This document shows, one piece after another, positions 1 to 8,739 of a stretch of DNA of 64,000 nt. The DNA is from Tritrichomonas musculus (lineage: Eukaryota > Parabasalia > Tritrichomonadida > Tritrichomonadidae). The stretch spans positions 930,001 through 994,000 of the forward strand of contig JAPFFF010000015.1 of NCBI GenBank assembly GCA_039105265.1, given 5' to 3'. The position numbers were made by a program, and so were the translations under genes. Numbering within the stretch: position 1 is the stretch's first letter; every line of letters begins with the position of its first letter. Below the pieces are notes generated by a model, which had not been told where the DNA came from, did no database searches, and worked only from the letters and a program-made list of their open reading frames with translations.

Positions 1-457
1 CAATTTCTGTAATTGAAAGTTTTGAAGTTCTAAGGCGATACAGCATTAACCTCTGCTCTTTTTTTATGAAATCTTTTTTAACTTCTTCATCAATACCATC
101 TCCTAATAATGCCATCATTAATGAAAAAAAGGATAATTGATCAATAACGATATCTGGCTCATTTGTAGTTAACCTTTTGAATGGAATACCAAATTCAATA
201 CCAATGCTTCGTAACATATTATAATCTAAATTGTAATGTTTCTCCTCATTTTTTAATCTTTCGTGGAATTGAGCTCTTTGAATAGCTAATTTTAATATAT
301 CTGAATATGACAACTCAATACTTGGCGAATGCGAATAAATAGGGATGTATTCAGTCCGGATAGAATTAATTCTATCAAATGAGAAATAGTTGATTTTACT
401 CGTTTTGGTTGTCCTGTTTTGTACATACGACGACACACATTCATGGATTGTTTTCAT
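1..457 (-). CDS. Partial protein of unknown function (N-terminal 152 codons)
   Basis: On the minus strand an ATG at 457 opens a frame that runs without a stop to the left edge, so the 3' end lies outside the window. The visible part is mostly helical and charged, with a hydrophobic helix near residues 118-126 (SFFSLMMALLG). I see no signal peptide or recognisable domain and do not recognise the family. Codon use matches the neighbouring genes. Start choice: the first ATG after upstream stops, followed by KTIHECVSSYVQ. It is the last of a same-strand run (importin, V-ATPase E, thymidylate kinase, this gene), each with its own spacer. Confidence 0.75.
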   Translation of the reverse strand, partial: MKTIHECVSSYVQNRTTKTSKINYFSFDRINSIRTEYIPIYSHSPSIELSYSDILKLAIQRAQFHERLKNEEKHYNLDYNMLRSIGIEFGIPFKRLTTNEPDIVIDQLSFFSLMMALLGDGIDEEVKKDFIKKEQRLMLYRLRTSKLSITEI

Positions 458-828
458 CTATCAATAATGGTAATAATATTTTTTTTTGAATACTTTATTA
501 AAATATTCGCAAGGGAAGTCCCTTTTATTATGAATTTCAATTCCATTTGAAAATCAAGAATAAATTTTTTTTGATCTAACAAATGGAGCATGAATTCTTT
601 AGTTAAAACACAAATATATAAGAGCTACAAAAATACTCTTTTTATAATGGCCACTGTTTATATGATTATGTAAAAAAAAAAAGATCGACGGAATTTAAAC
701 AAAAGAAAGCATATATGCTGATTAATAAAATAATATTTATAATTAATTAAAATAAATTAGGCGTAATGAATTAAAATGCATTCGTTTATCTTAAATATTT
801 GATCCAACAGTTCTTCGTCCTATTTGTT
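458..828. other. AT-rich intergenic spacer
   Basis: No coding frame or RNA gene seen. It must hold the promoter of the partial gene on its left and the 3' end of the thymidylate kinase gene on its right. Confidence 0.6.
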
Positions 829-1416
829 TTATTGATGAGAATCAAGAAAGTTTTTCACAGCTTTTTGCACATCTGATGTAACCTCTTCAATAGGTTTGGA
901 AGCATCAATTGTAACCCAGTTATCACCTTTTAATTTCAAAAAATTTTCTCTCACTTTTTTTTGAAATTCTATTTTTTCATACCTTTCTTCACCAAATTCT
1001 CCTCTACTTTGAAGTTTTTGGACGTCAGCATCAAAAAATATAACAAGATCAGGTTGAGGTATTCCCACATCTGGCTGCTTGCACCATTCAATTGAAATTC
1101 CTTTTGCTGCTGTATATGCTACACCACTATACCAATATCGATCACATATTATTGATGTTCCATTGTTTAATAAGTTTAAGATTTTTTCAGAAAGCTCCCA
1201 TCTATTTGCAGAAAATAAAAGATGAACTGCTTGATCATTTAGATCTGCTGATTTTTTTAAGTATTGATCAATCATTTTACCGATTTCTGTTGTTCGATCT
1301 GGAAAACGCATTTGTTCATTGGGCTTTAATAAACCAGATTCTGCAAGAAGACGAGCTTGCGTCGTTTTTCCTGTTCTATCACATCCTTCAAAAAGTATGA
1401 AATACCCTTTCTTCAT
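829..1416 (-). CDS. Thymidylate kinase (dTMP kinase)
   Basis: Phosphorylates dTMP to dTDP with ATP, the step that commits salvaged thymidine to DNA synthesis. Seen: a P-loop near residues 10-20 (FEGCDRTGKTTQ), with the family's basic residue inside the loop. The DRY-type motif ICDRYWYSGVAY lies near residues 91-102, followed by a lid region with charged residues (RGEFGEERYEK). Length 195 aa is slightly under the usual 205-215. No targeting peptide is evident, so cytosol or nucleus is likely. Trichomonads are known to lack de novo dTMP synthesis, which would make this kinase essential to thymidine salvage; that is family knowledge, not shown here. A TCATT Inr candidate lies 29 nt upstream (1443-1447, minus). 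Confidence 0.93.
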   Translation of the reverse strand: MKKGYFILFEGCDRTGKTTQARLLAESGLLKPNEQMRFPDRTTEIGKMIDQYLKKSADLNDQAVHLLFSANRWELSEKILNLLNNGTSIICDRYWYSGVAYTAAKGISIEWCKQPDVGIPQPDLVIFFDADVQKLQSRGEFGEERYEKIEFQKKVRENFLKLKGDNWVTIDASKPIEEVTSDVQKAVKNFLDSHQ

Positions 1417-1442
1417 TAAAGAAGTATGTCTACTTAACGTAC

Positions 1443-1447
1443 AATGA
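1443..1447 (-). promoter_or_regulatory. Candidate Inr of the thymidylate kinase gene
   Basis: TCATT on the minus strand; predicted A+1 at 1445 gives a 29-nt leader. It fits the trichomonad TCA-Y-W initiator but is at the long end of spacing. Confidence 0.4.
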
Positions 1448-1602
1448 ATTTCAAAAAAATTGCTTCCAAGTAGAGTTCCATTTGTTTTTTAAAATTATTT
1501 AAAATATGCGCTAAAAATCAGATTTGATAAAAATTTAGTTTAATATCAATATTTATCATTCCTTTATGCAATCGAGCAATCGCTATATTTAATTATTATT
1601 TT

Positions 1603-2379
1603 TTAACTTGATTCGTCTTTTTCAGTAGATTCATCTTTTGTACTTGTTTCAATACCTGCTTCTTTTTCAATATCTTCGTCATCAATTTCATAATTACCTT
1701 CTTTACCCAAAACAATTTTACGAATTCTTGGGAGTAAACCTTCATAAGCAAGTCTAAGACGGTCGTTAAGAACATTTGAGACACGGATACGTCCTTTTTG
1801 ACATACAAAAACTACTCCACCAGCACATTGTGGAGGATTAGGAAGAAACTTTGTACTATCTATTTTGGCTTGGATTTTTAATCCTGGATTTGCATCTTGA
1901 GCAATTTTGATAGCATCATCAAGTACTTCTTGTGCTAATTGTAAATCCTTCTTTCTAACCATAAGATGAACCTTAGGCTCCTTTAAACGATCAAATCCTT
2001 CTGCAATCAAGTTCTTCAATAATGGTTTATATTCTGGTGTATCTGAGATCTTATTAAGCTTTTCGATTGCCTCTTTGAGTGCTTCATGAAGTGCTTCTGT
2101 CTGTGATTTGAGAACTTCAAGTTTAACGTTGTTTTGGATCTTTGCTTCATTGATTTTCAGGTCTGTTTCAATCTGTTGCATATTACGACGATGTTCTTCA
2201 TCAAGCTTTGCTGAAAGATCGTTGATACTTTTATTGTAGCTTTCTTCAGCTCTTGATTCTGCATTTTGGTTTATTTCTTTAGCTTCATCTTCGGCTCTTT
2301 CTTTAAATAATTCGCACATGGATCTGACAACTTCTTCGGGAGTTGGACCTGCATTAGTGCTTTTGGAGTTTTTTGACAT
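1603..2379 (-). CDS. VMA4: V-type ATPase subunit E
   Basis: Peripheral-stalk subunit of the vacuolar proton pump, which acidifies lysosomes and endosomes. Seen: an N-terminal long charged coiled coil (about residues 15-120, rich in E/K/Q with AESRAEESYNKSI), the elongated helix that pairs with subunit G. A globular C-terminal half (about 125-230) follows, with the family's CAGGVVFVCQKGRIRVSNVLNDRL segment split here as CAGGVVFV and NDRLRLAYEGLLPRIRKIV. The protein has 258 aa, compared with about 226-233 in animals and yeast. The excess is an acidic, Ser/Thr-rich tail (last 28 residues). Start: the first ATG, MSKNSKS. No perfect Inr was found just upstream. Confidence 0.93.
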   Translation of the reverse strand: MSKNSKSTNAGPTPEEVVRSMCELFKERAEDEAKEINQNAESRAEESYNKSINDLSAKLDEEHRRNMQQIETDLKINEAKIQNNVKLEVLKSQTEALHEALKEAIEKLNKISDTPEYKPLLKNLIAEGFDRLKEPKVHLMVRKKDLQLAQEVLDDAIKIAQDANPGLKIQAKIDSTKFLPNPPQCAGGVVFVCQKGRIRVSNVLNDRLRLAYEGLLPRIRKIVLGKEGNYEIDDEDIEKEAGIETSTKDESTEKDESS

Positions 2380-2772
2380 TTTGTTTTGAGGAATTAAAAG
2401 ACCAAAAAAATTATTAAAAATGCAGCCGATGATGTTTAAATAGAAAATTCAATGAGAAACGATAACAAAATAAATTAGTAAAGAAAAATTCAATTGTATC
2501 TGTAAAATCAAATAGTAAAATAAAATTAAATAGTAAAGATTTTCTTTCTAATTGCCATCATTACTTATTATTCTTAAACTCGACCATATATCTAATATTT
2601 TTCGAAAAATTGTTAATCTGTTGTTGAATAAAATCACCAATATAAGAAAAAACCTTATCAAACATAAAATAAAAAGAGTAATCTACTTAGCTATTTGCTT
2701 TTTTTAAAATCAATAATATTTATTATATAATAATATATGAAATATTGAAACATAATGATCAATGAACAACAT
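2380..2772. other. AT-rich intergenic spacer
   Basis: About 390 bp holding the V-ATPase E promoter and the 3' end of the importin-like gene. No gene or RNA seen. Confidence 0.6.
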
Positions 2773-5481
2773 TTATTTATCCTTAGAAGCTTTTTCTAGT
2801 AACCATTTAGAGAAAGGTTCAGGTTCAGGATAATTATTGGGAATACCGTATTTTTCAACAAGTTGGAGAAATAGTTTATATACATTCTCTTTATCAATTG
2901 GAAGAATAATTTGACTGCATTCATCATCGCCTTCCATAAATTCATCATCCTCTTCTTCTTGGAAAATATTTTCATCATTATCAGAAATATTTTTTTCATA
3001 TTGTTGGTATAGAAGATCACCAGCAACTTTAAAGGCTTGTTTATTTTCATTTGATGCCAAAATAAGCAATCCAAGTGAAAAAATGCGTATTTCTCTAGCA
3101 TTATTTAGAAAATCAATTGTGCTTGCCTCGAACCATTTCGCCATTATATCATCAGGAATTGATTTTGCACATTCACCATTTGTTTTGAATAATACAGATG
3201 TTAAAACAAAAATACAACCAATAAAAGTTTCGGATATATCATCCATTCCTCTCATTAAATTGATTGCAAACTGAAAGATTTCAGTAACATTTATACCATG
3301 GACCAAAACAATATCACACATAATTAAAAGCGCAGGAAAAGAAAGATATTCCATATTTTCCTGTCGAGTGATATTTATACAAAATGTTTGAATATTTTGG
3401 ATAATTTCAGTATCAAGAAATGGCATCAAAGAGGTAAATATTCCCCCAATATTAGGAAGAAGATAAATAGAATCTTCAGATGATGGCAAATATGCTAAAA
3501 CAAACTGAGCAAGCTTCATGAAAATGACTTTAACTTCATCTGATGTATTAACTAGATCAGTCTTTTGGCAGATCTCAATACATAGTTCAATTAAAAGTTC
3601 CACACCAGCTGAGTTTGGATATGCATGCAATATGTTAACTGATATAGTGATGATTTGTTCAGCAAACCAAAGCTTTTCATTTATATCATTTTGAATATCA
3701 AATAATAATGAGAATGTATTGATGATTTGAGCTAACTCATCTTCTTGTTGAGAATTAATATCAGAGTTTAATTTACTAATATCTTCAAGAAATCGAGAAA
3801 ATTGAACAAATAAAACACGTGAAAATTTCCTCATGCTTGATGTACATAAATTAGTTAAATGTTGCATGATAATTTGAACTTCAGGAGTATTGATAGAAGA
3901 TGAAATTTCAATTAATCTTGGGATGAATTGTTCAATATTGATGGATGATTCAAGTTCTTCATGCTCTGCCAAAGTTATGATAGTACTTCGGAATAACGAA
4001 AGAGCGCATATGGTAGAAACTTGATTAACTTGAGGATTAATAATAATTTGATACGAAGCAGATGATATGGCTTTCATAATTTCATAATTTGAAAGTATAA
4101 AGGTGTTTTTCAATGCGCATAAAATCGTTGGATATAAAAATTGAGGCAAATCTGGTGTATTCAATAATCCAAAAATTTGTAAGAATATTTGCCCTTCTAA
4201 CATATATGATTTTTTCCTTGAATTAAAACCTTGATAAATTAAATACAAATAAGCTTCTAAATCTAATGGGTTTGTAAACTGACTAAAATCAGAAATCAAC
4301 AAACTTGAGGCATTAGGAATAAGTTCTTCGATAATACTTGCACATTCAATTCTAGGAATATAATCACCCCCTGTTTCTTTTGAATTTTTTTTATCATAAA
4401 GATATAAACCATAATATTGCTCTGGTGATGTTTCAAATTCATTTAAATCGTTTGGCGTTAATCGTGCTGATGGAAGCAATATATGATACAAGAAATTAGA
4501 TGATAAAAACCATTCTGGTGAAATCTTATTATGAATCAAAGCATAAAAAATATTCATTAAAACACCAAGTGCATTAATTGTTTCATTATTTGAAACAGTT
4601 GAAAATAATTGTTGTGAATTTTGAAATAAACTTGTTAAAAAGCTTTGTTGTATGGGTTCAACATATTGCTTTCTTTGCTTATCTCGAGCTAAATTCAACG
4701 ATTCATTAAAGAAAAGTAGAATTGATTCTTTCATATTGATACACTCTGTTTCGTTGCTTTGGAAAATAAGAGCACCTAAAAAAAACTGAATCATATTTGC
4801 TGTCTGTGGCTTCAAAAGAGAAGCTTCTGCAGTTTTTTTGATCAAATGCTTCATAATTATTGCTGTAGATTTCAAAATTTGGTATGAATCTGCTTGTGGC
4901 TGAGTCGAAAAAGATTCTTGAAGTTGAGGAAGAATACTTGACCAAATTTCTAAAAATTTTTCACAAAAAGGCTCTCCGCGATTGACATTATCACTTTTGG
5001 GAATGCTAACATCATCAGCATAAAATTCTAGCACACGAAAAACAAAAGAAATGTTATGCAAATCCTGTGCACTATTAAGTAATGCGAGAACATTACTTAG
5101 AATATCTTCTGAGTTAGCACTTTCGAATTTGATTACAATACCTAATGCATCAATTATAATATGCTGAAACTGAGCTGGGGTATTGAAATAGAATGCAAAA
5201 ATTTGCTCTCTTATTTGTGAAAAAACTTCAGGGCTGTATCGCTGGATTTTATCTGGGTATAAATGCCATACAAAATCAACAATTTTGTAAAATATGATTA
5301 CCATTACCTGAGTAATGATTTGATCATTTTGAACTTCTGGAGTTGAAAAAGTGTTTAAAATAAATAAAGCCAAATTTGGATTACCAATATTATCGGCTAT
5401 AATTTGATTTGCTTTATTGATCATCTCATATGATTGATTTTGATTGGCAAATGCTCGAAAAAGATCTAAATTGAACTCCAT
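2773..5481 (-). CDS. Importin-beta family nuclear transport receptor, importin-7/8-like
   Basis: Probably carries protein cargo through nuclear pores under Ran control. Seen: 902 residues made almost wholly of paired amphipathic helices (HEAT-like). The N-terminal part (FRAFANQNQSYEMINKANQII) resembles the importin-beta N-terminal domain where Ran binds. An uninterrupted acidic stretch near residues 835-855 (EEEDDEFMEGDDE) precedes a short C-terminal helical tail. Importin-7/8 and yeast Sxm1/Nmd5 have a comparable late acidic loop and are about 1,040 aa; this one is shorter. No catalytic motifs. The assignment to this subfamily is inference from architecture; another beta-karyopherin such as an exportin is possible. 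A TCATA Inr lies 7 nt upstream and fixes the start. Confidence 0.7.
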   Translation of the reverse strand: MEFNLDLFRAFANQNQSYEMINKANQIIADNIGNPNLALFILNTFSTPEVQNDQIITQVMVIIFYKIVDFVWHLYPDKIQRYSPEVFSQIREQIFAFYFNTPAQFQHIIIDALGIVIKFESANSEDILSNVLALLNSAQDLHNISFVFRVLEFYADDVSIPKSDNVNRGEPFCEKFLEIWSSILPQLQESFSTQPQADSYQILKSTAIIMKHLIKKTAEASLLKPQTANMIQFFLGALIFQSNETECINMKESILLFFNESLNLARDKQRKQYVEPIQQSFLTSLFQNSQQLFSTVSNNETINALGVLMNIFYALIHNKISPEWFLSSNFLYHILLPSARLTPNDLNEFETSPEQYYGLYLYDKKNSKETGGDYIPRIECASIIEELIPNASSLLISDFSQFTNPLDLEAYLYLIYQGFNSRKKSYMLEGQIFLQIFGLLNTPDLPQFLYPTILCALKNTFILSNYEIMKAISSASYQIIINPQVNQVSTICALSLFRSTIITLAEHEELESSINIEQFIPRLIEISSSINTPEVQIIMQHLTNLCTSSMRKFSRVLFVQFSRFLEDISKLNSDINSQQEDELAQIINTFSLLFDIQNDINEKLWFAEQIITISVNILHAYPNSAGVELLIELCIEICQKTDLVNTSDEVKVIFMKLAQFVLAYLPSSEDSIYLLPNIGGIFTSLMPFLDTEIIQNIQTFCINITRQENMEYLSFPALLIMCDIVLVHGINVTEIFQFAINLMRGMDDISETFIGCIFVLTSVLFKTNGECAKSIPDDIMAKWFEASTIDFLNNAREIRIFSLGLLILASNENKQAFKVAGDLLYQQYEKNISDNDENIFQEEEDDEFMEGDDECSQIILPIDKENVYKLFLQLVEKYGIPNNYPEPEPFSKWLLEKASKDK

Positions 5482-5485
5482 TAAA

Positions 5486-5490
5486 TATGA
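5486..5490 (-). promoter_or_regulatory. Inr of the importin-like gene
   Basis: TCATA on the minus strand, predicted A+1 at 5488, leader 7 nt to ATG 5481. Matches TCA-Y-W and typical trichomonad leader length. Confidence 0.6.
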
Positions 5491-5983
5491 TTTTATCCAA
5501 ATTTTAATTTCAATTGTTTAATGGCCTAGTCGAAATCAATATTCAATTATTTGACCAGTTAGTATCACAACATTTTTAACCCCAATTATTATCATTTATC
5601 TTGCAATACAAAAGATGTTTTAGTAAAAATTATTATTAATTTAAAATTTTATCTATTTATATTATTATTTTTTCCATTTTTACCAGAACCTACCTAATTC
5701 ATTTTCATTATGATAACTATGCTTTCATAAAGAATTATTCCCTTGAGGCTATATATTGTTATAAGCTTCAAAATCAATAAGCACCTTTTTAAGACTAAAT
5801 CAAATAAAATAATATAGCCATTGAAAGAACTTTGAAATGAAATATAAAACTGAATATATATTCGGTTATATCCAACTTTTTAAAAACAAAAAAATCGTTT
5901 TATTAAACTTTTTAAATGATGAAGTAAATTTCATATACGATCAGTTTTAAATTGCAAAATGAATTTGACTCAAAGTGAAGTCA
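5491..5983. other. Divergent intergenic region
   Basis: About 500 bp between the importin-like gene (leftward) and the EF-hand gene (rightward). AT-rich, with no gene seen. An ATG at 5959 is out of frame with the EF-hand gene and lies upstream of its Inr, so it should not be in the mRNA. Confidence 0.6.
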
Positions 5984-5988
5984 TCATT
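5984..5988 (+). promoter_or_regulatory. Inr of the EF-hand gene
   Basis: TCATT with A+1 predicted at 5986, 7 nt before ATG 5993. It decides the start: a longer frame from a GTG at 5975 would begin upstream of the transcript. Confidence 0.6.
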
Positions 5989-5992
5989 TCAA

Positions 5993-6448
5993 ATGTCAAA
6001 AGTTCCAGCTTACAACTTCTCCAAAGAAGAACTCGAGGGTCTTCGCAAACAATTCAACGCAATCGATTCCGATAAAAATGGCTATCTTTCAGAAAAAGAA
6101 TTGTTCCAATTCATGCAAGCATGCGGAATTGACACAAGATTCATTAAAGCCATTTACAAAGTTTTTGATACAAATAATGATAATTCTCTTTCTTTTGATG
6201 AGTTTGTTCAATATCTCGGCGCATGCACAAGAAGCCAAACAGAACCAACATATCTTTTCCAACTTATTTTTGATGCAATTGACGCTGACCATGATCATGA
6301 ACTTGACGCAAACGAAATGGTCGATTTCGGAAAAGTTTGCTCAATGCCAATGACACTTCAAGATGCTCAAGCTGAACTCAAAAGACTTGATCGAGATAAA
6401 AATGGAAAACTTAGCTTCAAAGAGCTTTGCGCTGCATTTGGAATCTAA
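5993..6448 (+). CDS. Four-EF-hand calcium-binding protein (calmodulin superfamily)
   Basis: A calcium sensor of 151 aa. Seen: four 12-residue loops in order, DSDKNGYLSEKE, DTNNDNSLSFDE, DADHDHELDANE and DRDKNGKLSFKE. Each has D at position 1 and E at position 12, so all four look able to bind calcium. The third has His at two loop positions, which is unusual. The N-terminus is short (MSKVPAYNFSKEEL), unlike the long basic N-terminus of centrins, and the linker differs from calmodulin, so a trichomonad-specific sensor is likely. The start is chosen at the ATG 7 nt after a perfect Inr. The stop codon reads TAAAC, overlapping the UAAA-type polyadenylation signal described for Trichomonas. Confidence 0.92.
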   Translation: MSKVPAYNFSKEELEGLRKQFNAIDSDKNGYLSEKELFQFMQACGIDTRFIKAIYKVFDTNNDNSLSFDEFVQYLGACTRSQTEPTYLFQLIFDAIDADHDHELDANEMVDFGKVCSMPMTLQDAQAELKRLDRDKNGKLSFKELCAAFGI

Positions 6449-6635
6449 ACAATACATCTCTTTTGACATTTTTTAATTTTATATTTTTAATTGCATTATT
6501 CTATTGTCATATATACTATTATTTTGAAAGTTTCTATTAATAATTTATTATTCTGGTAGTTCCTAATATTAATAACTATGCATCATATGATGTAATTTGG
6601 TGACATTTCAAATGCTACATTTGTTTCTAGATAAT

Positions 6636-6661
6636 AATTATCGGATAATTATCCGATAATT
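6636..6661. repeat. 26-bp perfect palindrome
   Basis: A self-complementary sequence of 26 bp with core TCGGATAATTATCCGA, in the 360-bp spacer (6449-6808) between the EF-hand gene and the next gene. No loop. The rest of that spacer shows nothing except the next gene's promoter. Confidence 0.8.
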
Positions 6662-6788
6662 TATAACAGATATTTTTTTTCATTATTTTAGAGAAATTAT
6701 ATTTCAATATAATAACTAATGACTAGAAATGTATATTTATAAATATACTATCTTTTCAATATCGAAATAAATTCTGAATATAAATTTT

Positions 6789-6793
6789 TCATA
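6789..6793 (+). promoter_or_regulatory. Inr of the gene at 6809
   Basis: TCATA, A+1 at 6791, leader 18 nt to ATG 6809. Confidence 0.55.
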
Positions 6794-6808
6794 AAAAATT
6801 ATTTTCAA

Positions 6809-8293
6809 ATGTCTTCTCAAACAACACGCCCTATTTTTTTCCATATCTTGATTAATGCGCCTCGATTATGCAAATCAATGAATATGAATGTAAAAAATGA
6901 TGAACGTATTTTTGATTTAATTTATCGAATTGTTAATAATGCTGGCTTAATAGAAACTAATCAATACAAACTTTATGGACTTGCTGATAATTTTGTAGAA
7001 ATTCCATCTGAAAGTCTTTGCTCAAGTCTTTTTCTTACATCATACGATTCACTTTATTTATTTGATAAAGCCGAAGAACATTTAATTATTTCAACTGTTT
7101 ACTTTGATACAAGAAAGACAATTGTTACTGCTGATATGCATTCAGAATCAACAAGGCTTGTATCTATGGCAGTTAAATGCCTTAAAATCCCAATAGATGG
7201 AACGTTTTATGTATTGTATAATCCAAAAACTTATGAAATTTATCCATTCGATGAAGCAATTTTCAACAAAGAAGAAGAAAATGAAAGCAATTTATTTCAA
7301 GAAGAAAATGGAAAACAAGTTCACCTGAAGTTTGTATTAAAACAATTCTGCTCTTTTATATCTCAATTCATATTCTGCCCAACTTTAATCAATTCAGATC
7401 CTTCGACAGATGAAAATTCAACAAATCAAAAATGGCAAGATTTAATTTCAAAAGAAAAAATAACATTATTTATGCTAAACGATTATTTTATCCCTCCAAC
7501 TTTTAAGAACCTACTTTCAAAAGTACATGATAAGATTATGGTCAATATCCAAAATTCTAAAGAGCCACTTGTACTTTCAAAACTTGATTTCCAAAAAGTA
7601 AATTCAATAATTAATAATTATGACAATGAAAACTGTATTGATACACTAACAGAAGAAGAATCAAATTCATTTTTATTCTATCTTCTTTCAATGTACCAAA
7701 AATCATACATTTCCGACACTTTGCACGAAAAAATTATTCAAATAATGCTACTTTCAAAAAATCAAACTAATTCAACAGAAGAAGGAGAAAAAAGCATTGA
7801 AATTTTTTACAAAGTTCGTGCTGTTTTATCCTTAATGCCTATCTGTACTCAATGCATCTTGCTTAAACTTTGCCAATGCTTTGAATTAATTCCTACTAAT
7901 AAAAGTTTAATTCAATTAATTACACGTTCTATGTTACCCGCATCTGTTTCTAAAAATCGGGAAGCCGAAGAGAAATTTTTCGCTTTTGTGCTTAGTTTTT
8001 ATGAATTTCTTTTTGAATTACCAAATTCCAACCACATTTTAATGAAGACGAAAGAAGGGCGATTAAAAATTGAATCAATATCCAACTTAAACTCTCAGAA
8101 ATTAACTCAATTTCAAGACGATAGAAATATTTTTGATGTACTTGAAAGTTTGGTAGATAAAAATAAGCAGCAATTTGAACAATTGAATGACGAAAAATTC
8201 AATAAATTGAATATAACACTTGAAGACATTTCACAACTTGAAGAAAGAAAGAAAGAATTAATGAAGAAAATTAAGGAAAAACTTGACGAATGA
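6809..8293 (+). CDS. Unrecognised 494-aa protein, possibly RhoGAP-like in its C-terminal half
   Basis: I do not recognise a named family. Residues 1-120 look beta-rich, like a ubiquitin- or FERM-F1-type fold (short strands, then FDLIYRIVNNAGLIETNQYKL). Residues 220-400 are helical. Near residues 345-380 the pattern MPICTQCILLKLCQCFELIPTNKSL is followed by ITRSMLPAS, which recalls the helix of RhoGAP domains that ends in NKMT..NLA..PxLL. I do not see the RhoGAP arginine finger, so catalysis is doubtful even if the fold is right. The C-terminus (430-494) is a charged coiled coil. Start fixed by an Inr 18 nt upstream. Confidence 0.75.
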   Translation: MSSQTTRPIFFHILINAPRLCKSMNMNVKNDERIFDLIYRIVNNAGLIETNQYKLYGLADNFVEIPSESLCSSLFLTSYDSLYLFDKAEEHLIISTVYFDTRKTIVTADMHSESTRLVSMAVKCLKIPIDGTFYVLYNPKTYEIYPFDEAIFNKEEENESNLFQEENGKQVHLKFVLKQFCSFISQFIFCPTLINSDPSTDENSTNQKWQDLISKEKITLFMLNDYFIPPTFKNLLSKVHDKIMVNIQNSKEPLVLSKLDFQKVNSIINNYDNENCIDTLTEEESNSFLFYLLSMYQKSYISDTLHEKIIQIMLLSKNQTNSTEEGEKSIEIFYKVRAVLSLMPICTQCILLKLCQCFELIPTNKSLIQLITRSMLPASVSKNREAEEKFFAFVLSFYEFLFELPNSNHILMKTKEGRLKIESISNLNSQKLTQFQDDRNIFDVLESLVDKNKQQFEQLNDEKFNKLNITLEDISQLEERKKELMKKIKEKLDE

Positions 8294-8739
8294 TTTTTTC
8301 TTATTGATTATTGTATTTAAATTATTTTTTACTAATATTAACTTTTTAATTAATTTGCTTATTAGATTTTTGATTGCTTATGAATTAAGATAATGTGATT
8401 CTAAATGAGCTAAATTATATTTTAATATGTTTATATACAAAAAAAAAAATTTATATCAATCTCTTATTTATTAAACCAAAAGCAATTCTTTTATTAAAAT
8501 ATGTTACATCAAATTATTTGTAGCTTTGGTGTAGATATATATCATTAGAATCATAATTGAAAATAAATATGAATAATTAATTATTTTTTTCTTTAAAAGG
8601 AAAGATTATTGTTCATTTGTTAAAATAACAAATATGATTTTTTGGTTTTAAATCAGAAAAGTTAAAGAGATCTTAAAATATCTTTGTTTCATAAAAAGAT
8701 AAGATAAATTAATATAATATTATATATTTAATAAAATAC
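8294..8739. other. Convergent 3' spacer
   Basis: About 450 bp between the 3' ends of two converging genes. AT-rich with short A and T runs; no gene seen. Confidence 0.6.

Noticed and set aside
5959-5992. Upstream ATG before the EF-hand gene
   Set aside because: Out of frame and upstream of the predicted transcript start at 5986.
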